From NCBI GenBank assembly GCA_023374025.1, contig SIJG01000058.1, positions 379,005-443,004 on the forward strand: 64,000 bases of DNA, given 5' to 3'. Under the pieces are notes generated by a model. It was not told where the DNA came from and searched no databases. It saw nothing but the letters and a program-made list of their open reading frames with translations. The translations under genes and the position numbers were made by a program. Shown here in pieces: positions 39,311-50,498 of the stretch. This stretch comes from Heterodera schachtii. Its lineage: Eukaryota; Nematoda; Chromadorea; Rhabditida; Heteroderidae. The first letter of the stretch is position 1, and each line of letters begins with the position of its first letter.

Positions 39311-39904
39311 GGCTCAAGGCAATAGACAAAAAAATATTTTCGAATACATCCAGATAATGCATCCGGTATATTCTTATGGTAATTTTTTTATGCCAGTAAA
39401 TTGTCCACTTTTTCGGCAGAATGTTTTCCTCTCGCGACGATTTGGCCCCATTTTTGTTGAATTTCACTTTCACTTTCGTCAATTTCATTGGCGACTTTCA
39501 TTCCCTTCACTTTTGTCTTTTCATTTTCCATTGGCACCACCTTTTGTTGCTTTGATGGCATTTGTTTTTGTCCTATTGTTAGCTATGACTTTCATTGATT
39601 GGAGTTGCAGGCGCCATATGTGAAATATGAAGAAAAAAAGCCGACATTCGACGACGGAATGGCAAAGAAACGAAAAAAATGAAAAGGGAAAAGCAAAAGC
39701 GCGTGGTCAGCTGATCGATTAGCGAGCACAATTCCATAAGAAAACAATTGAAAAAAGGAAAAAGTGATCAGAAAATTGCTAAAGCGATCAATCGATCAGA
39801 AGTGAAAATGCTGCGGTAAACGATTGATTGCCTTACGCCAATTTGTACGCTTCGATTGGTCAAAAGTCCTGCAAATTGCCTAATTAAATTAGGCGGCGGT
39901 TGCG
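39311..39904. other. Region with no firm gene
   Basis: An ATG frame 39357-39623 ends with a hydrophobic run (PFVALMAFVFVLLLAMTFID), but the rest is repetitive FHFHF-like sequence and I do not call it. 39690-39830 is rich in GATCGATT/GATCAG repeats. Confidence 0.3.
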
Positions 39905-40195
39905 TACTCTTTCCAAATTCTACCCAAAGTACGTACTTGCCTTTCAAATACGAATCCGAGCTAAGCGAGCAACATTATTCAAATCAAAGGCAAGATTCCG
40001 TGCATTTGAACGTGCATCGATCGGTGAGTATTACCAAATCCGGAAAAAACCCGATCAGAGTGTCCGCCTCGGTTTCCTAGCACTTTTTTCATATTTAAAC
40101 CACAAATTTTTCAATCATTCGTTATTATTGACAATAAAAAATAGAAAATTTGTCTTATTGTTTAGAAAAGGATTTTGCAGGACAATTATTATTAG
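39905..40195 (+). repeat. Duplicated upstream segment (copy 2)
   Basis: Second copy of 37620-37960, placed just upstream of the gene at 40365. The conserved GCATCG followed by GTGAG could be a donor site of an untranslated first exon. Confidence 0.6.
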
Positions 40196-40259
40196 GGTTC
40201 GAAGTTGTATGATTTTTAGCCTAGCAATTCGGTGGTGGGAAAAGTCGGCGTTTGTCGGG

Positions 40260-40269
40260 TATAAAAAGG
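40260..40269 (+). promoter_or_regulatory. TATA box of the N/Q-rich Cys-rich gene
   Basis: TATAAAAAGG, about 105 bp before ATG 40365, with GGTGGTGGGAAAAGTCGG upstream. A second copy of this promoter lies at about 59528-59632 without its gene. Confidence 0.6.
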
Positions 40270-40364
40270 AATGGGTCCTTTGACACGAATGCCATTCTAT
40301 CTAATATTCTGTATCAAAAACCCCTTTTATTTGGCAGAATTTTCCTCTCCTTTTTTTTTTTGCC

Positions 40365-41274
40365 ATGGCTTCCAACAATAATAATTTTCTGTTGCTCATT
40401 TTTCTGATCGTCGCATTGTTTCTCAACGACGGCTTCTGTCAGCAACAAAACAACAACAACAACAACAACAGCAAAAACAGCAGGTGCTGTGGTTTTGATG
40501 AACAGCAATTTTAGAAATCCAAAAAATTAAAATTTTAAAAGGCTTTCCCATTAAAAAATGAAAATTAAACACGAAAATTCAAAGGGTAGTTGTGAGACAG
40601 GGCGTGATCGCAATTTGCGTATCGCGGACATTTTTTCACAAGATTTTCTACCGCGTTTTGTGTCTCATTTTCGGTTTGGTCCGTGTTCAATCCACTCCAT
40701 GGTATGAAGCAATTGGAATTTCAATTTTTTATTATTCCCAACATTTTAGCCGACATTTTTCGGCATCCCAATCAAACTTGTCAGAAATTGGAATACAAAA
40801 CCCTTAATTTTCCAATTTGTCATTCATGAAAATTCATCAATTTTTTCCACTCTTTTTTCAATGAAATTGAGCCGATGCAGGACCATTATTCATATGATGA
40901 CGACACGACGTGTTTTGCGCTGTTTTGTTTCTTCTCATTTCATTCATCGCTCATACAAATAAAACGGAGGACAATCGCAATTTACAGTACCCCGTAAAAA
41001 TGCGACCGTAACCCCAACCACCACCACTACCATACACACTCACTCCCATACAGTATTCTAACTCCTCCCATTCAATAATTTCAGGGTGGTTGCTCTAATG
41101 GGCACTGGTCTTGGTGTTGTCTTCAATGCCTTACTCTGGTGCTGTTGTTGTTCCGTCTGCTGCATTCCGTGTTACATCTGTTGCTACGTGTATGTGTCAA
41201 ATCAACGGGAAAGGCGTTTCATGCGTCAAATGTCTTTGCCCACCCGCGGCGGATTCGATGGACAAATGCCATGA
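40365..41274 (+). CDS. Small signal-peptide, cysteine-rich membrane/secreted protein
   Basis: Exons 40365-40483 and 41085-41274 sum to 103 codons (102 residues). Residues 1-26 form a signal peptide (MASNNNNFLLLIFLIVALFL, then NDGFCQQQ). A poly-Asn stretch encoded by AAC repeats follows. Exon 2 begins VVALMGTGLGVVFNALLW, a membrane-type segment, then CCCCSVCCIPCYICCYVYVS with ten cysteines, and a polar, arginine-rich end QRERRFMRQMSLPTRGGFDG. The cysteine-packed stretch next to a hydrophobic one recalls CYSTM-like proteins, but I do not claim membership. The donor is AG/GTGCTG, less than ideal; if unused, exon 1 would end at TAG after CCGFDEQQF. Confidence 0.6.
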
Positions 41275-41898
41275 GAGCATTTTGGCATTTGGTGACTGCC
41301 GGGCCGGCACATTTGTCTTGGAAAGAAATTGAGGATTTTGAAATGCAAAGTGAAAACGGATGGATTAAGATTACGGATGATAAAAGGATAATCTTCATTT
41401 GTCTTGCTGATAATTGTATTTGTCCCTATGTATATTATATGTATGTGAAATTGTTTTGTTATTTCATATTTCTGTCCATTTTTATTTTGTTGCGTGTAAA
41501 ATGGTCTCTTATTTGGGAAATTTTAACAGAGTTTCTGAGCTTTTATATTAGTTATCCAAATTAAAAAACTTGGTATGGTTTTAATAAAAGGCCCTATTAG
41601 CCTCCAAAATTTAGCTGAGATACAAAAGAGTTATTGCCAAAAAGCCTCAAAAATTGAATTTATCTGGCCATTTTTGCGCCGTATCTTTTTTTGAAGCGAA
41701 TATAATTTTATGATTTTCCCGAGGCTTTTTTTCACTTTGGTGTCTAATTAATGAATATATATATCTTCAGTTTCTTAAATGGTTTTATACGAACGAAAAG
41801 AAAATCAACAAAGCATTTTGGAGAGAAAAATTAAGAGCATCAAATCAAAAGTTCAATTGGTGGGATCGTCCATCATTTCTCAACTATAATTAGGTAAT
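41275..41898. other. 3' flank and dispersed repeats
   Basis: 41560-41790 holds a foldback-repeat relative and a segment (TCACTTTGGTGTCTAATTAA, ATCTTCAGTTTCTTAAATGG) that is repeated at 46295-46352, in both cases just downstream of a minus-strand type A gene. Confidence 0.4.
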
Positions 41899-43350
41899 TC
41901 ATTTCCGCGCAGTCCGACGACGTTTCAATGCTTTTGCCCGCTTCATCTTCTTCTTCTTCTTCTTTTTATTCTTGTTCTTCCGCTTGGGATGACAAAAAGG
42001 CCTAAAATTAAATACAATTTGAGTTAATTGTGAATTGGATTATCGGTAATAAACTATAGCCCCCTTTTGGTTGAATAAAAAAAAAATTTTTTTATTCTAA
42101 AAAGTCGTGAAAACATGTTTATTGGAGGGTTTTCATGGTTGGGGAAGTCGGATTCAACATTTAGACTTTTTGTTCGAATTCGGGTCCGGGATTCGGAATT
42201 GATTCTTTTACACTTACTCAGTCGAATGTTCGCCACCACGCAAATGCAATTTGACATTGTTCAAATTGTTCTCCCAATTTTCGTCATTTTCCCATTCAAT
42301 CGCCGCCGCCTTTTCACTAATTGGGCATCGCTTAAACCGCAGCCAATTTCCAGCAATATCAATTGTCAGCTTTTCTTGGGTCCGTTCGTTCACCCATTCT
42401 TCAAATCGTTTTATTGATAATATTTGGCACTTTCAAATTAATTTTGTAACTGACAGAAGAAGCGGTGGCACTGAGAAATGTCTAAACAAAAGGGAAACGT
42501 CATAAATAAAGGGTAATTAGTCGATTCAAATCAAAGGCAATCAATCAATTAGTGGATTCAAGAAAATGTGGTCGGTCACACACCTTCTTGAAATCCTTGA
42601 CCCATTCGAGATTCAGTTGCAAACAATAATTAAAACACAATCGCTTCGGTTGGCCACTTTTGCTCGGAGTGTGCAACCATTTGGACAGCGCTTGGCCAGC
42701 AGAACAAGTTGCAGCATTTGGCTCATCATCGTCACTAATTGCTTCGGGGAACAGGCCACGAGAACCGATTGAAACCAATTGGTCAAGATCAGTGAGAAGT
42801 GTCGGCGAAATGTGGCGACGCAAATTGTCCAAATCAATGGCATTGTTAATGGACAAATGACGAATGTTTGGCGCAAAAATGGGCCAAATTTGACGGGCAA
42901 AAAACTTCCCAAATCGAATGGTTATCATCAGTTTTCCATGACACAACCAACTCCAATTTGGTGCCCATTCTGTGCCAAATTTGCTTTTTGGCACGGAGAA
43001 AAGAGATGACGGAATGATCAATGTAGCTGAAGAAATATAAAAAATGCATTAATATATAGACAAATGTTTGAAATTACTCTATCTGAAGGTCCTTAAATCG
43101 GAGTTTGTTGGGCAGCGGACGATCGGGAAATGGAAATGCCACGCATTCGTAATCGATCAGTACAGACAGTTTCGCTTTTGTTCCTTTGTCCTTGCGAATT
43201 ATTATACGTCTCCAAATCGTCAATTCCGTTTTGCCATCAAACTTTTTGTCCACTAAAATGTCGAAACGGTCGGAAAGCAATGCCATGCCATTTTGAGACC
43301 AAGTTCAACACGTTCAAAAGATGGGAGAATTTCCATCCAAACGTCGCCAC
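41899..43350 (-). pseudogene. Type A pseudogene, multiple frameshifts
   Basis: Minus order: F-box exon about 43350-43078 lacks its WIC start and has a 5-bp ATGGC duplication at about 43285; exon 3 (43026-42584) has six T instead of five near 42905 (GAAGTTTTTTGCC); exon 4 (42481 to about 42215) has a frame break near 42415. Conserved pieces: RFDILVDKKFDGKTELTIW, YIDHSVISFLRAKKQIWHRM, RQIWPIFAPNIRHL, WVNERTQEKLTI. The tail exon (42001-41899) is open in a basic frame (KNKNKKKKKK...RAKALKRRRTARK). A dispersed repeat sits in intron 4. Confidence 0.75.
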
Positions 43351-43847
43351 AATAGTGGCAAAATAGTGGCGAAAAAGTTCTAAATTTCGGGGGTGTAATT
43401 TTTTAAATATGTAGCTGTTTGAATTTGAAAATAATTTAAAATTAAGGCTTCCGAGCTAAAATGTCAATTTTCACCAATCTCAATCAATCGAATTCAATCG
43501 TTTACGGTGTTCTGAACCCTGCGATTTCACACAACCATTTAAGAGTATCAGCAGAGAACGCCATTCCCCATTATTTAATTTACGCATAAATTAACGAATA
43601 ATGGCCATTATTTTGGTTAGCAGATCTTTTTAATCTCCTACATTTCTTTCAAATCGGTCAATTTTTGTTTTTACCAAAAAAAAAAACGGCAAAAAGGCTA
43701 CCTAATTGAACCGTTTGAGCCCCTTAAATAATATTGTGCCGTGGTTGTGTGAATTTGCGTGCTTTTATTGTTGATTTTCTTTTTAAATTTTGGTACTTAA
43801 AACGAGAAAGTGTCGAAATTTTTTTTTTTTTTTTGATGTTTCAAGGA
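43351..43847. other. Upstream region of the next type A gene
   Basis: 43455-43510 is a loose exon 3 shard (SPIFTNLNQSNSIVYG-like). 43520-43625 is the inverted counterpart of 5220-5345, the upstream flank of the minus gene at 5126, so a distal promoter segment is conserved between these two genes. Confidence 0.4.
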
Positions 43848-43892
43848 TATATAAAGACGTCAAAGAGACTTTTTCATTCATAATACCGCAAA
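43848..43892 (+). promoter_or_regulatory. Type A core promoter block
   Basis: TATATAAAG 43848-43856, ACGTCAAAGAGAC, CATAATACCGC, ATG at 43893. Confidence 0.75.
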
Positions 43893-45182
43893 ATGAATCG
43901 ACGGTAAGGAATTTCATTTCATTTACCCATGCTGTTTTTTTTTACGAATTTCAGCTGGATTTGTAGCGACGTTTGGATGGATATTATGCCATCTTTTGAC
44001 CATGCTCAACTCGGACTCAAAATGGCATTGCTTTCCGACCGTTTCAATGTTTTGGTTGACACACATTTTGATGGAAAAACGGAATTGACAATTTGGAGAC
44101 GTATCACAATTGACAAGGACAAAGGACCAAGAGCGAAACTGTCTGTGGAGATCGATGGCACATTTGTGGCATTTCCTTTGCCAGACCATCCGTTGCCCAA
44201 CAAAATTCGTTTTCATTTCCTTCGGATTGAGTAATTTTAAAATCTGTACAGAAACCAATTAATGTTCTTCAATTTTTCCCCTTTTCAGCTACATTGACCA
44301 TTCTGTGCTCACATTTCTCCGTTCAAACAAGCCAATTTGGGACAGAAATGGCACCAATTTGGCGTTGGAAGTGTATTCAGACGAAAGAGATGTCCAGCCG
44401 ATTTGGAATGCTTTTGTCCCTGAAATTTGGCCAATTTTTGCGACAAACATTCGCCATTTTGGCTTTACCAGTGGCGATGATTTAGACAATTTGCGTCGCC
44501 GCACTTCGCCAACAATTCTCACTGATCTTGATCAATTGAATTCAATCAATTCCGGTCGTCTATTACCCGACGTGATCGCTGACGATGGGCCAAATGCAAC
44601 TGCTGGCCAAGTTTTGTCAAAATGGCTGCACACACCGAGCAAAAATGGACAACCGAAGCGATTGCATCGTAATCGTTATGTGGGTCCACCAAATCTCGAA
44701 TGGATCAACAACTTCAAAGAGGTCGTCTCGCCAGAATTTTCGTCAAATTGTTTTTGTTTTTACCATTTTTGTGTTTAGAAATTTCGCCGTGCCACCACTT
44801 CTGTCAGTTACCAAATTCAACTTTATTTTCATGTGGGAACAATGCAAATTGAACAATTTGAATTGGTGAACGAAGTAACGAATGAGAAGGTGACACTGAA
44901 ACAGAATATCGAATTAGTGTATAATTGGCTGTTGCAACGGTGCCCAATTGGGGAGACGGCGAAGGCGGCACTTAATTGGGAAGACCGCGAAAATTCGTGT
45001 GCCAATGCCAATTTGAACAATATCAGTTTTGATCTGTGGGATTTCGATAAATCCATTGGGTGAGCAGCAACAATAATTTTTGATATATCGAAAAATAAAA
45101 AAAATTAATTAATTTTAGGCCATTGTCACCACCAGCGGACGAAGAAGAAAAAGCGGATCAAAGCAACAAAAGTGTCGTCTGA
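43893..45182 (+). CDS. Type A F-box-like protein, intact
   Basis: Exons 43893-43903, 43955-44230, 44289-44721, 44779-45059, 45119-45182 sum to 355 codons (354 residues). It is the cleanest type A gene in the window: MNRRWICSDVWMDIMPSFDH, YIDHSVLTFLRSNKPIWDRN, IWPIFATNIRHFGF, GPNATAGQVLSKWLHTP, KFRRATTSVSYQI, FELVNEVTNEKVTL, NWLLQRCPIGETAKAALNW, tail PLSPPADEEEKADQSNKSVV. All introns are 42-62 bp. A good reference for the family layout here. Function beyond F-box homology is not known. Confidence 0.88.
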
Positions 45183-45382
45183 AGTGTACGGAAATGATAA
45201 TTAATTAATTGTATTTGAGAAATGATCGGTCTCAATTTGTTGTGCTTTTTTTTCTCAGAAATTCCTTTGTTAATTGTTTCCTTTCAATTATATAAACCAT
45301 TTATATTTGAAAGCCCATTTAATTACTGTACGACCATGACTGTATTGGCATTTTTTTAGCATTTTTGGTTTTGTTAAAGTCC

Positions 45383-45577
45383 ATGTGCTCTTTGCACTTT
45401 GTCTGTGTCGTGGTGGTCGCCGCTGTCGCGGGCGGGCGGCCGGCGTACGCGCCGCTAAAATGTTTAATTGATCCGCCGACCACCGAAAAACGGCGTCAGC
45501 GGGACGAGGGGAAGCGTCCGTTTAAAAAAAAATTAATCGATGGCACAGATTACGAAAAGATAAAAGATTTTCCATGA
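45383..45577 (+). CDS. Small secreted protein candidate, 64 residues
   Basis: ATG at 45383; single frame to TGA. Signal peptide MCSLHFVCVVVVAAVAGGRP then AYA, with likely cleavage after AYA. The mature part is about 41 residues, highly charged (PPTTEKRRQRDEGKRPFKKK), ending DYEKIKDFP, with one cysteine. The signal region is strongly GC-rich in an otherwise AT-rich neighbourhood. In a plant parasite such small basic secreted proteins are effector candidates, but that is inference; it could also be a neuropeptide-like precursor (dibasic sites KR, KRR are present). An in-frame upstream extension exists but has no ATG. Confidence 0.55.
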   Translation: MCSLHFVCVVVVAAVAGGRPAYAPLKCLIDPPTTEKRRQRDEGKRPFKKKLIDGTDYEKIKDFP

Positions 45578-46497
45578 AAAATATGAAAGAAATAGTGAGT
45601 AAAACAGAGAAATGGGTTGGTTGCTTATTTGTTAGTGAACGCCGGGGGCGGCAGAGATAAATGAAAGGGAAGGGTATAACCAACAGCGATGGATGGTGTG
45701 GTGATTGGGAATCGGCATTCCTACGGCCCAAAAAATTTCGGCATTCGGAATTTCGATAGCCCAAAAAAATTTCGATAATCGACATACCCACACATCCCTG
45801 GTACATTGTAAATGGCTTACTAATTACCCCCCTCCCCGGTTAATTTACCCCCCCCCCCCCTTTGACACCTTCTTCCATCCAAATGTTCGTGTTTAATGAC
45901 CAATAATTGATTAATAATGAATGTCATCATGGACCATTACATCGCCACACATTGGTTTAGGGGATGGGGGGAGGGGGCGGTGGATATTTTTGTACATTGA
46001 TGTTTTTTAGACTTACAAAGGAAGGTCCCCAGGTGTCCGTGGGATTTCCGAATGAAACTTGGTGGGTGAATAGAACACATATGGGTTCTTAAGAAAAATG
46101 GTTTTAATTTCTGCCAAATAAGTACGAGTGCCGAGTTATGACGTGCCAAACTTTTTTTATCCCAATAAATTGAATCGGGCGGGACCCGCAATTTTGAAAT
46201 TTCCGATCTCTGTTTAGGAGTCTCCATTTTGTTCATTTTCCGCATTTGAAACGGTTCAAAAACCGTTTTTCCCATTTCCACACCTCGGCGGGAGGGCTCT
46301 TTTTCACTTTTGGCGTCCAATCAATGACCATATCTTCAGTTTCTTAAATGGCTCAATTGGTATTTTTGACATGCAAACGTAAAAAAGAATTTTGTAGCTG
46401 GCAGAAAACAAATTTTTCCAAAGAAAGAAAATTAACAAAAGTATTTCGGAGAAAAAAAAGAGAGCAATCAAATTAAATAGCATCAATTCGTTTCCAA
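45578..46497. other. Intergenic with repeat fragments
   Basis: 45705-45799 resembles the interior and right end (ATCCCTG) of the micro-elements at 47841 and 62441 but lacks a left end. C-runs lie at 45845-45861. 46060-46352 is a dispersed repeat shared with 41560-41790. No supported gene. Confidence 0.4.
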
Positions 46498-47725
46498 TTA
46501 GTGAAATCGCTCATTTCTCAAATATAATGAATTTTCGTTGTTTTCATTCGTCCGCTTTTTCTTTTCCGCTGGTGGCGACAATGGCCTAAAATTTAGTGCC
46601 ATTTGAATTTGATGAATTATTATCCGACAAAATCAAATTTAGTTGCTGCTCTAACCCGATGCAATTAGTGCTGCCGCCCCACAAGATAAATTGGACATTG
46701 TTCAAATGGTCGTCCCAATTTTGGTCTTTCTTCTGCTGATCCGTCACTGTCTCTTCCCCAACAATTATTGGACACCGTTTCAACAGCCAATAAATACCAA
46801 AACGTGCCACTTTCTCCAATGTCAGCTTTTCTTGGGTCCGTTCGTTCACCAATTCAAATAGCTCAATTGGTTTTATAGGCCGGCTAATGCCAATATGAAT
46901 TTTGTAGCTGACTGAAGCGGTGTCACGGAGAAATGTCTAATGAAAGGCAATCAATTAGTCGTTTAATGAATCAAAACAATACCTCCTTGAAACCGTTAAT
47001 CCATTCTATGTTTGTGGTAAAATCCTCACAAAACAATCGCTTCAAAAGTCCATTTTTGCTCGGTGTGTGCACCCATTTGGACAAAACATGGCGAGCAGTT
47101 GCATTTGGTTCATCATCAGCAGCAATTGCGTCGGGGAACAGACCACAGGAACAGATTGAAATCAATTGATCAAGATCAGTGAGAATTGTTGGCGAAGTGC
47201 GGCGACGCAAATTGTCCAAATGATCGCCATTGAGAAATCTCAAGTGACGAATATTCGGCACAAAAATGGGCCAAATTTCACTGGTCAAAACATCCCAAAT
47301 TGGCTGAACATTTGCAATATCCAACTCCACTTTGGTGCCCATTCTGTCCCAAATTTGCTTGTTGAAACGGAGAAATGCGAGCACACAGTGGTCAATGTAG
47401 CTAAACAAATATAAAAAATGCATAAATATAGACAAATGTTTAAAATTACAAAATCTGAAGAAGACGAAAGCGGATTTTGTTTGGCAACGGACGGTCGGGA
47501 AATGGAAATGCCACAAAATTGTCATCGATCCGTACAAACAGTTTCGATTCTGGTCCTTTGTCCTTGCTAATCATTGTCCAATTGCTAATTGTCAATTCTG
47601 ATTTGCCATCAAAATGTGCGTCCACCAAAACATCGAAACGGTCGGAAATCAGTGCCATTTTAAGACCAAGTTGAGGACGGTCAAAAGATGGCAGAATGTC
47701 CATCCAAACATCAGTGCAAATCCAA
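46498..47725 (-). CDS. Type A F-box-like gene, first exon not found
   Basis: Minus exons 47725-47450, 47400-46983, 46936-46656, 46585-46498; with a standard 11-base first exon the sum would be 358 codons. WICTDVWMDILPSFDRPQLG, YIDHCVLAFLRFNKQIWDRM, TFLRDTASVSYKI and FELVNERTQEKLTL are all in frame. Exon 4 has an unusual insertion, GEETVTDQQKKDQNWDDH. The tail is extended: PLSPPAEKKKRTNENNENSL then YLRNERFH. No MNRR exon is seen; the frame stays open upstream to an ATG at 47811 (MICNFSEFAPHFWFSSGF), an alternative start without intron 1. A 60-bp element lies 115 bp upstream, so the original 5' end may be rearranged. Confidence 0.75.
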
Positions 47726-47840
47726 CTGAAACGAGAGCGTAAAAACGAATGAAAAGAGAAGCCTGATGAAAACCAAAAATGGGGGGCAAATTCTGAAAAA
47801 TTACAAATCAAAAGCCAGAGCTCTTGTGGTGTTTAGGCAC

Positions 47841-47900
47841 CAGGGATTGCACGGAATTCCGACTTCCGAAAAATTTTTGGGCCTCGGAATTCTATCCCTG
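47841..47900. mobile_element. 60-bp micro-element with 8-bp target duplication
   Basis: Termini CAGGGATTGCACGGAATTCC and GGAATTCTATCCCTG; perfect flanks TTAGGCAC at 47833-47840 and 47901-47908. CAGGG ends and 8-bp duplication are hAT-like. Confidence 0.8.
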
Positions 47901-47908
47901 TTAGGCAC

Positions 47909-48693
47909 TACAAAAATTTTTTTTTCTTTTAGAATGAAAGAGTCCAATTTATAGGTTCTCGGGGTTGCTGATCACAGATCCTGCATCCGTTTCGACCTTC
48001 GGGTCAGGGGTTCAAAATGGGTCAAAACTGAGACCGGATTTGTGATCAGCAGCGACCTCGAAGGCCTGTAAGGCTCACTAAAATGCAAAAGTACCGAAAA
48101 ACCTATCATTTAAAAATTCCTCACATTTTTTTTCTTAAACGTCGGTTCATTTTGCGGCAATTAGCAGCTCAATTTCGTCGTAATTTGTGATTGCCAAAAA
48201 TGAAATTAGGTAACTAAACGAAAAATTTATTTGCATTAGAAAAAATTAATTAGAAATGAGGCAAATATTTGATTTTTCATTGATCGCTTTATATTTCTAG
48301 ATTTTGATTAAAAAAACAAATCTTTTGGCTAAAATTTTGAAAATCTAAAGGAATAGGAGGACGGACTGAAGACCAGAACAATTTGATTGGTGTGAAAATT
48401 AGAAAAAATTTTTCCTGAAAAAAAAATCTGTATTAAAAAAGAAAAACATTATGCCATATAACATTTATTAAATGATAAAATGCCAAATCCATTTTTGATT
48501 TTTCCTTTTTTCCTTAAAGTGCCATAAAAGTCCTCAAATTGCTAAAAAGTTAAAAAATCAAATTTGACCTATTCAAAAACAGAAAAATTGCTTATAAATC
48601 AGCACATCTGTGAGCCTTAATGTACATAGTTGATAAATTTAAAAAAAATTTCGAATTCTTACCTAGGTAGGTAGCATAAAAAGGGAAAATCTC
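47909..48693. other. AT-rich stretch, no gene seen
   Basis: 47955-48065 is a dispersed-repeat segment with two GATCAC/GATCAGCAG motifs. The rest is AT-rich with no supported frame. Confidence 0.4.
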
Positions 48694-48718
48694 CGCTAAT
48701 ATTTTAGTATAAAATGCC
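48694..48718 (+). promoter_or_regulatory. Type B core promoter motif
   Basis: CGCTAATATTTTAG followed by TATAAAATGCC, 75-100 bp before ATG 48793. Confidence 0.65.
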
Positions 48719-48792
48719 CTTTTTTCTTTTCCTTCCCTCATTCCATTCTCTCATTGTTCTCCCTATATTTTCCGGTCATTTTGTTCCTGCAA

Positions 48793-50498
48793 ATGTCTTC
48801 AGAAATTCTGTACGTTTTTATTTCCTTTTTTTTTTACTTTTCGCATTTTCTTTTTCTCAAATTGTGATCAGAATTGTTCAAAACCAATTTTTTTTTATTT
48901 GGAAGATTTAACTTCAATTTTAAATTCCCTCGCTTTGATGCTTTTACTGAATTCGTTTTTTTCAGTTGGTGTGCCGTGTTTCTTCTGCTGTTGGTCGTTT
49001 GTGCCATCATTCTTTGTCTTTTTTGGTTCTTTTTGGACAATGCCAAAAAACGACGACGCCCTCACAAAAAAGAAATGTAAATAAATTAATTAAAAATTCA
49101 TATAAATTCTCCAATTTTCAGCTTTATCTGCAGCGATTGTTGGCTTTTGGTGTTCGATTTTCTTGCGCCTTCTCAACTTGGCCTTGGAATTGCACTGATT
49201 AGCCGTCGCTTTGACTTTTACGTCGACGAACACTTCAAAACACGCAAATGGAAATTGAACAAACAATTGCTTATCCAATGGGACATCGAAGAAAATGGCA
49301 CGAAGAAAATGCAAATTGTCAAATCCAATGGAAATCCACTGCCAATTCCACAAAATCCATTGCCGAAGAAAGTCATCGGATTCCGTGGCATTACAATCGC
49401 GTAAAAATGGATTAATTTTGAATTTTTCGTCTAATTTTCTGCTTTTCAGGTACATCGATCAAAATGTCGTCGCATTTCTCCGACGTTTTCACCCGTTTTT
49501 TCGCCATTTGTTCAACGGATTTGTACATTACCACGGGCAATGATCGCATTATGGACTTTGTTATGCTCAACATTTGTCCAATGTTTTGCCATTCAATGCA
49601 TCGGATCTTTTTGAACTACCATCACTTTTCGCCGTATGCGCCAATTGGCCCCGTAAATGCTCAGCGAATTATCCATCACTTCGCGCTGTCTCTTTCAAAG
49701 ATGCCATTTTCCCCGAATTTCCAGCCGATGAAAGTGCCAATGCGTCGGATGGCCAAGCTGTGGCCAAATGGTTGTTCACGCCCCATCCGAATGGTCTGCC
49801 GAAGTGGTTCACAATCAAATGCTTTGTGAATTCACCGGAGGAGCAATGGTCGTCAACGATGGAACAGTTTAAAGCGGTGATTATCCCTATTTAATGGGTT
49901 TTTCTATGTTTTTTGTCCCATTTTAGGCATTTTCCAATGCTTTTTATCCGGTTGCTTTTTACCTTGACTTTCTGATGTCTTCTCCACCTGACTTCATTGT
50001 GCCATTTGATCGGATCAACGAAGTGACTGGGGAGAAATTGGTACTGGAACAAAATGATGCAAATGCTTGTTGGCTCAGCCGTTGTCCAATTGCGTGGGAT
50101 TGGAGAAATTGGGAAAATGTGGCGAATGAACTGAAAAATCGTACGAACCCAATTGACATTCGGATCGAAGATGGTAGATACGACGACGGGTGAACAATTT
50201 AAAATGCTTAATCATTTTATGAGTCCAATCGTCGACAATTTTGCTTAGACTTTGTGCTTTAAATTGGTACCAAAAATGGACGGTTTTGTTTTAAAAGGAC
50301 AGAATTATAGTACAAAAAATTAAGGATGGTTTAGTTGATTGGACTCATAAAATGCCATTGAATTCATAAAAATTGAATTGGCATATAATTTGCAATCGAA
50401 ATCATCGTTTTTTCAGTCTTCTCGACGACGCTTCTCCAGGGCCGAGTGATCAGCAGAAGAAATGGACCAACCAATTGGTTGGTGACGCAATTGTCTGA
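48793..50498 (+). pseudogene. Type B F-box-like gene with several frameshifts in exon 4
   Basis: Exons 48793-48809 (MSSEIL), 48966-49076 (membrane), 49122-49400 (F-box), 49450-49876, 49927-50189, 50417-50498. The helix WCAVFLLLLVVCAIILCLFW and basic NAKKRRRPHKK are intact, as is FICSDCWLLVFDFLAPSQLG. Exon 4 breaks: CACCCG for CACCG near 49491, then two more single-base gains by about 49690, so the frame returns only at YPSLRAVSFKDAIFPEFPAD. The three gains sum to a codon and the total length is divisible by three. Exon 5 is clean (FDRINEVTGEKLVL, RCPIAWDWRNWENV). The tail is long: LLDDASPGPSDQQKKWTNQL. Confidence 0.75.

Noticed and set aside
39357..39623. Possible small membrane protein
   Set aside because: Only the last 20 residues look helical; the upstream FHFHF-like repeats and lack of splice or promoter signals make it unconvincing.
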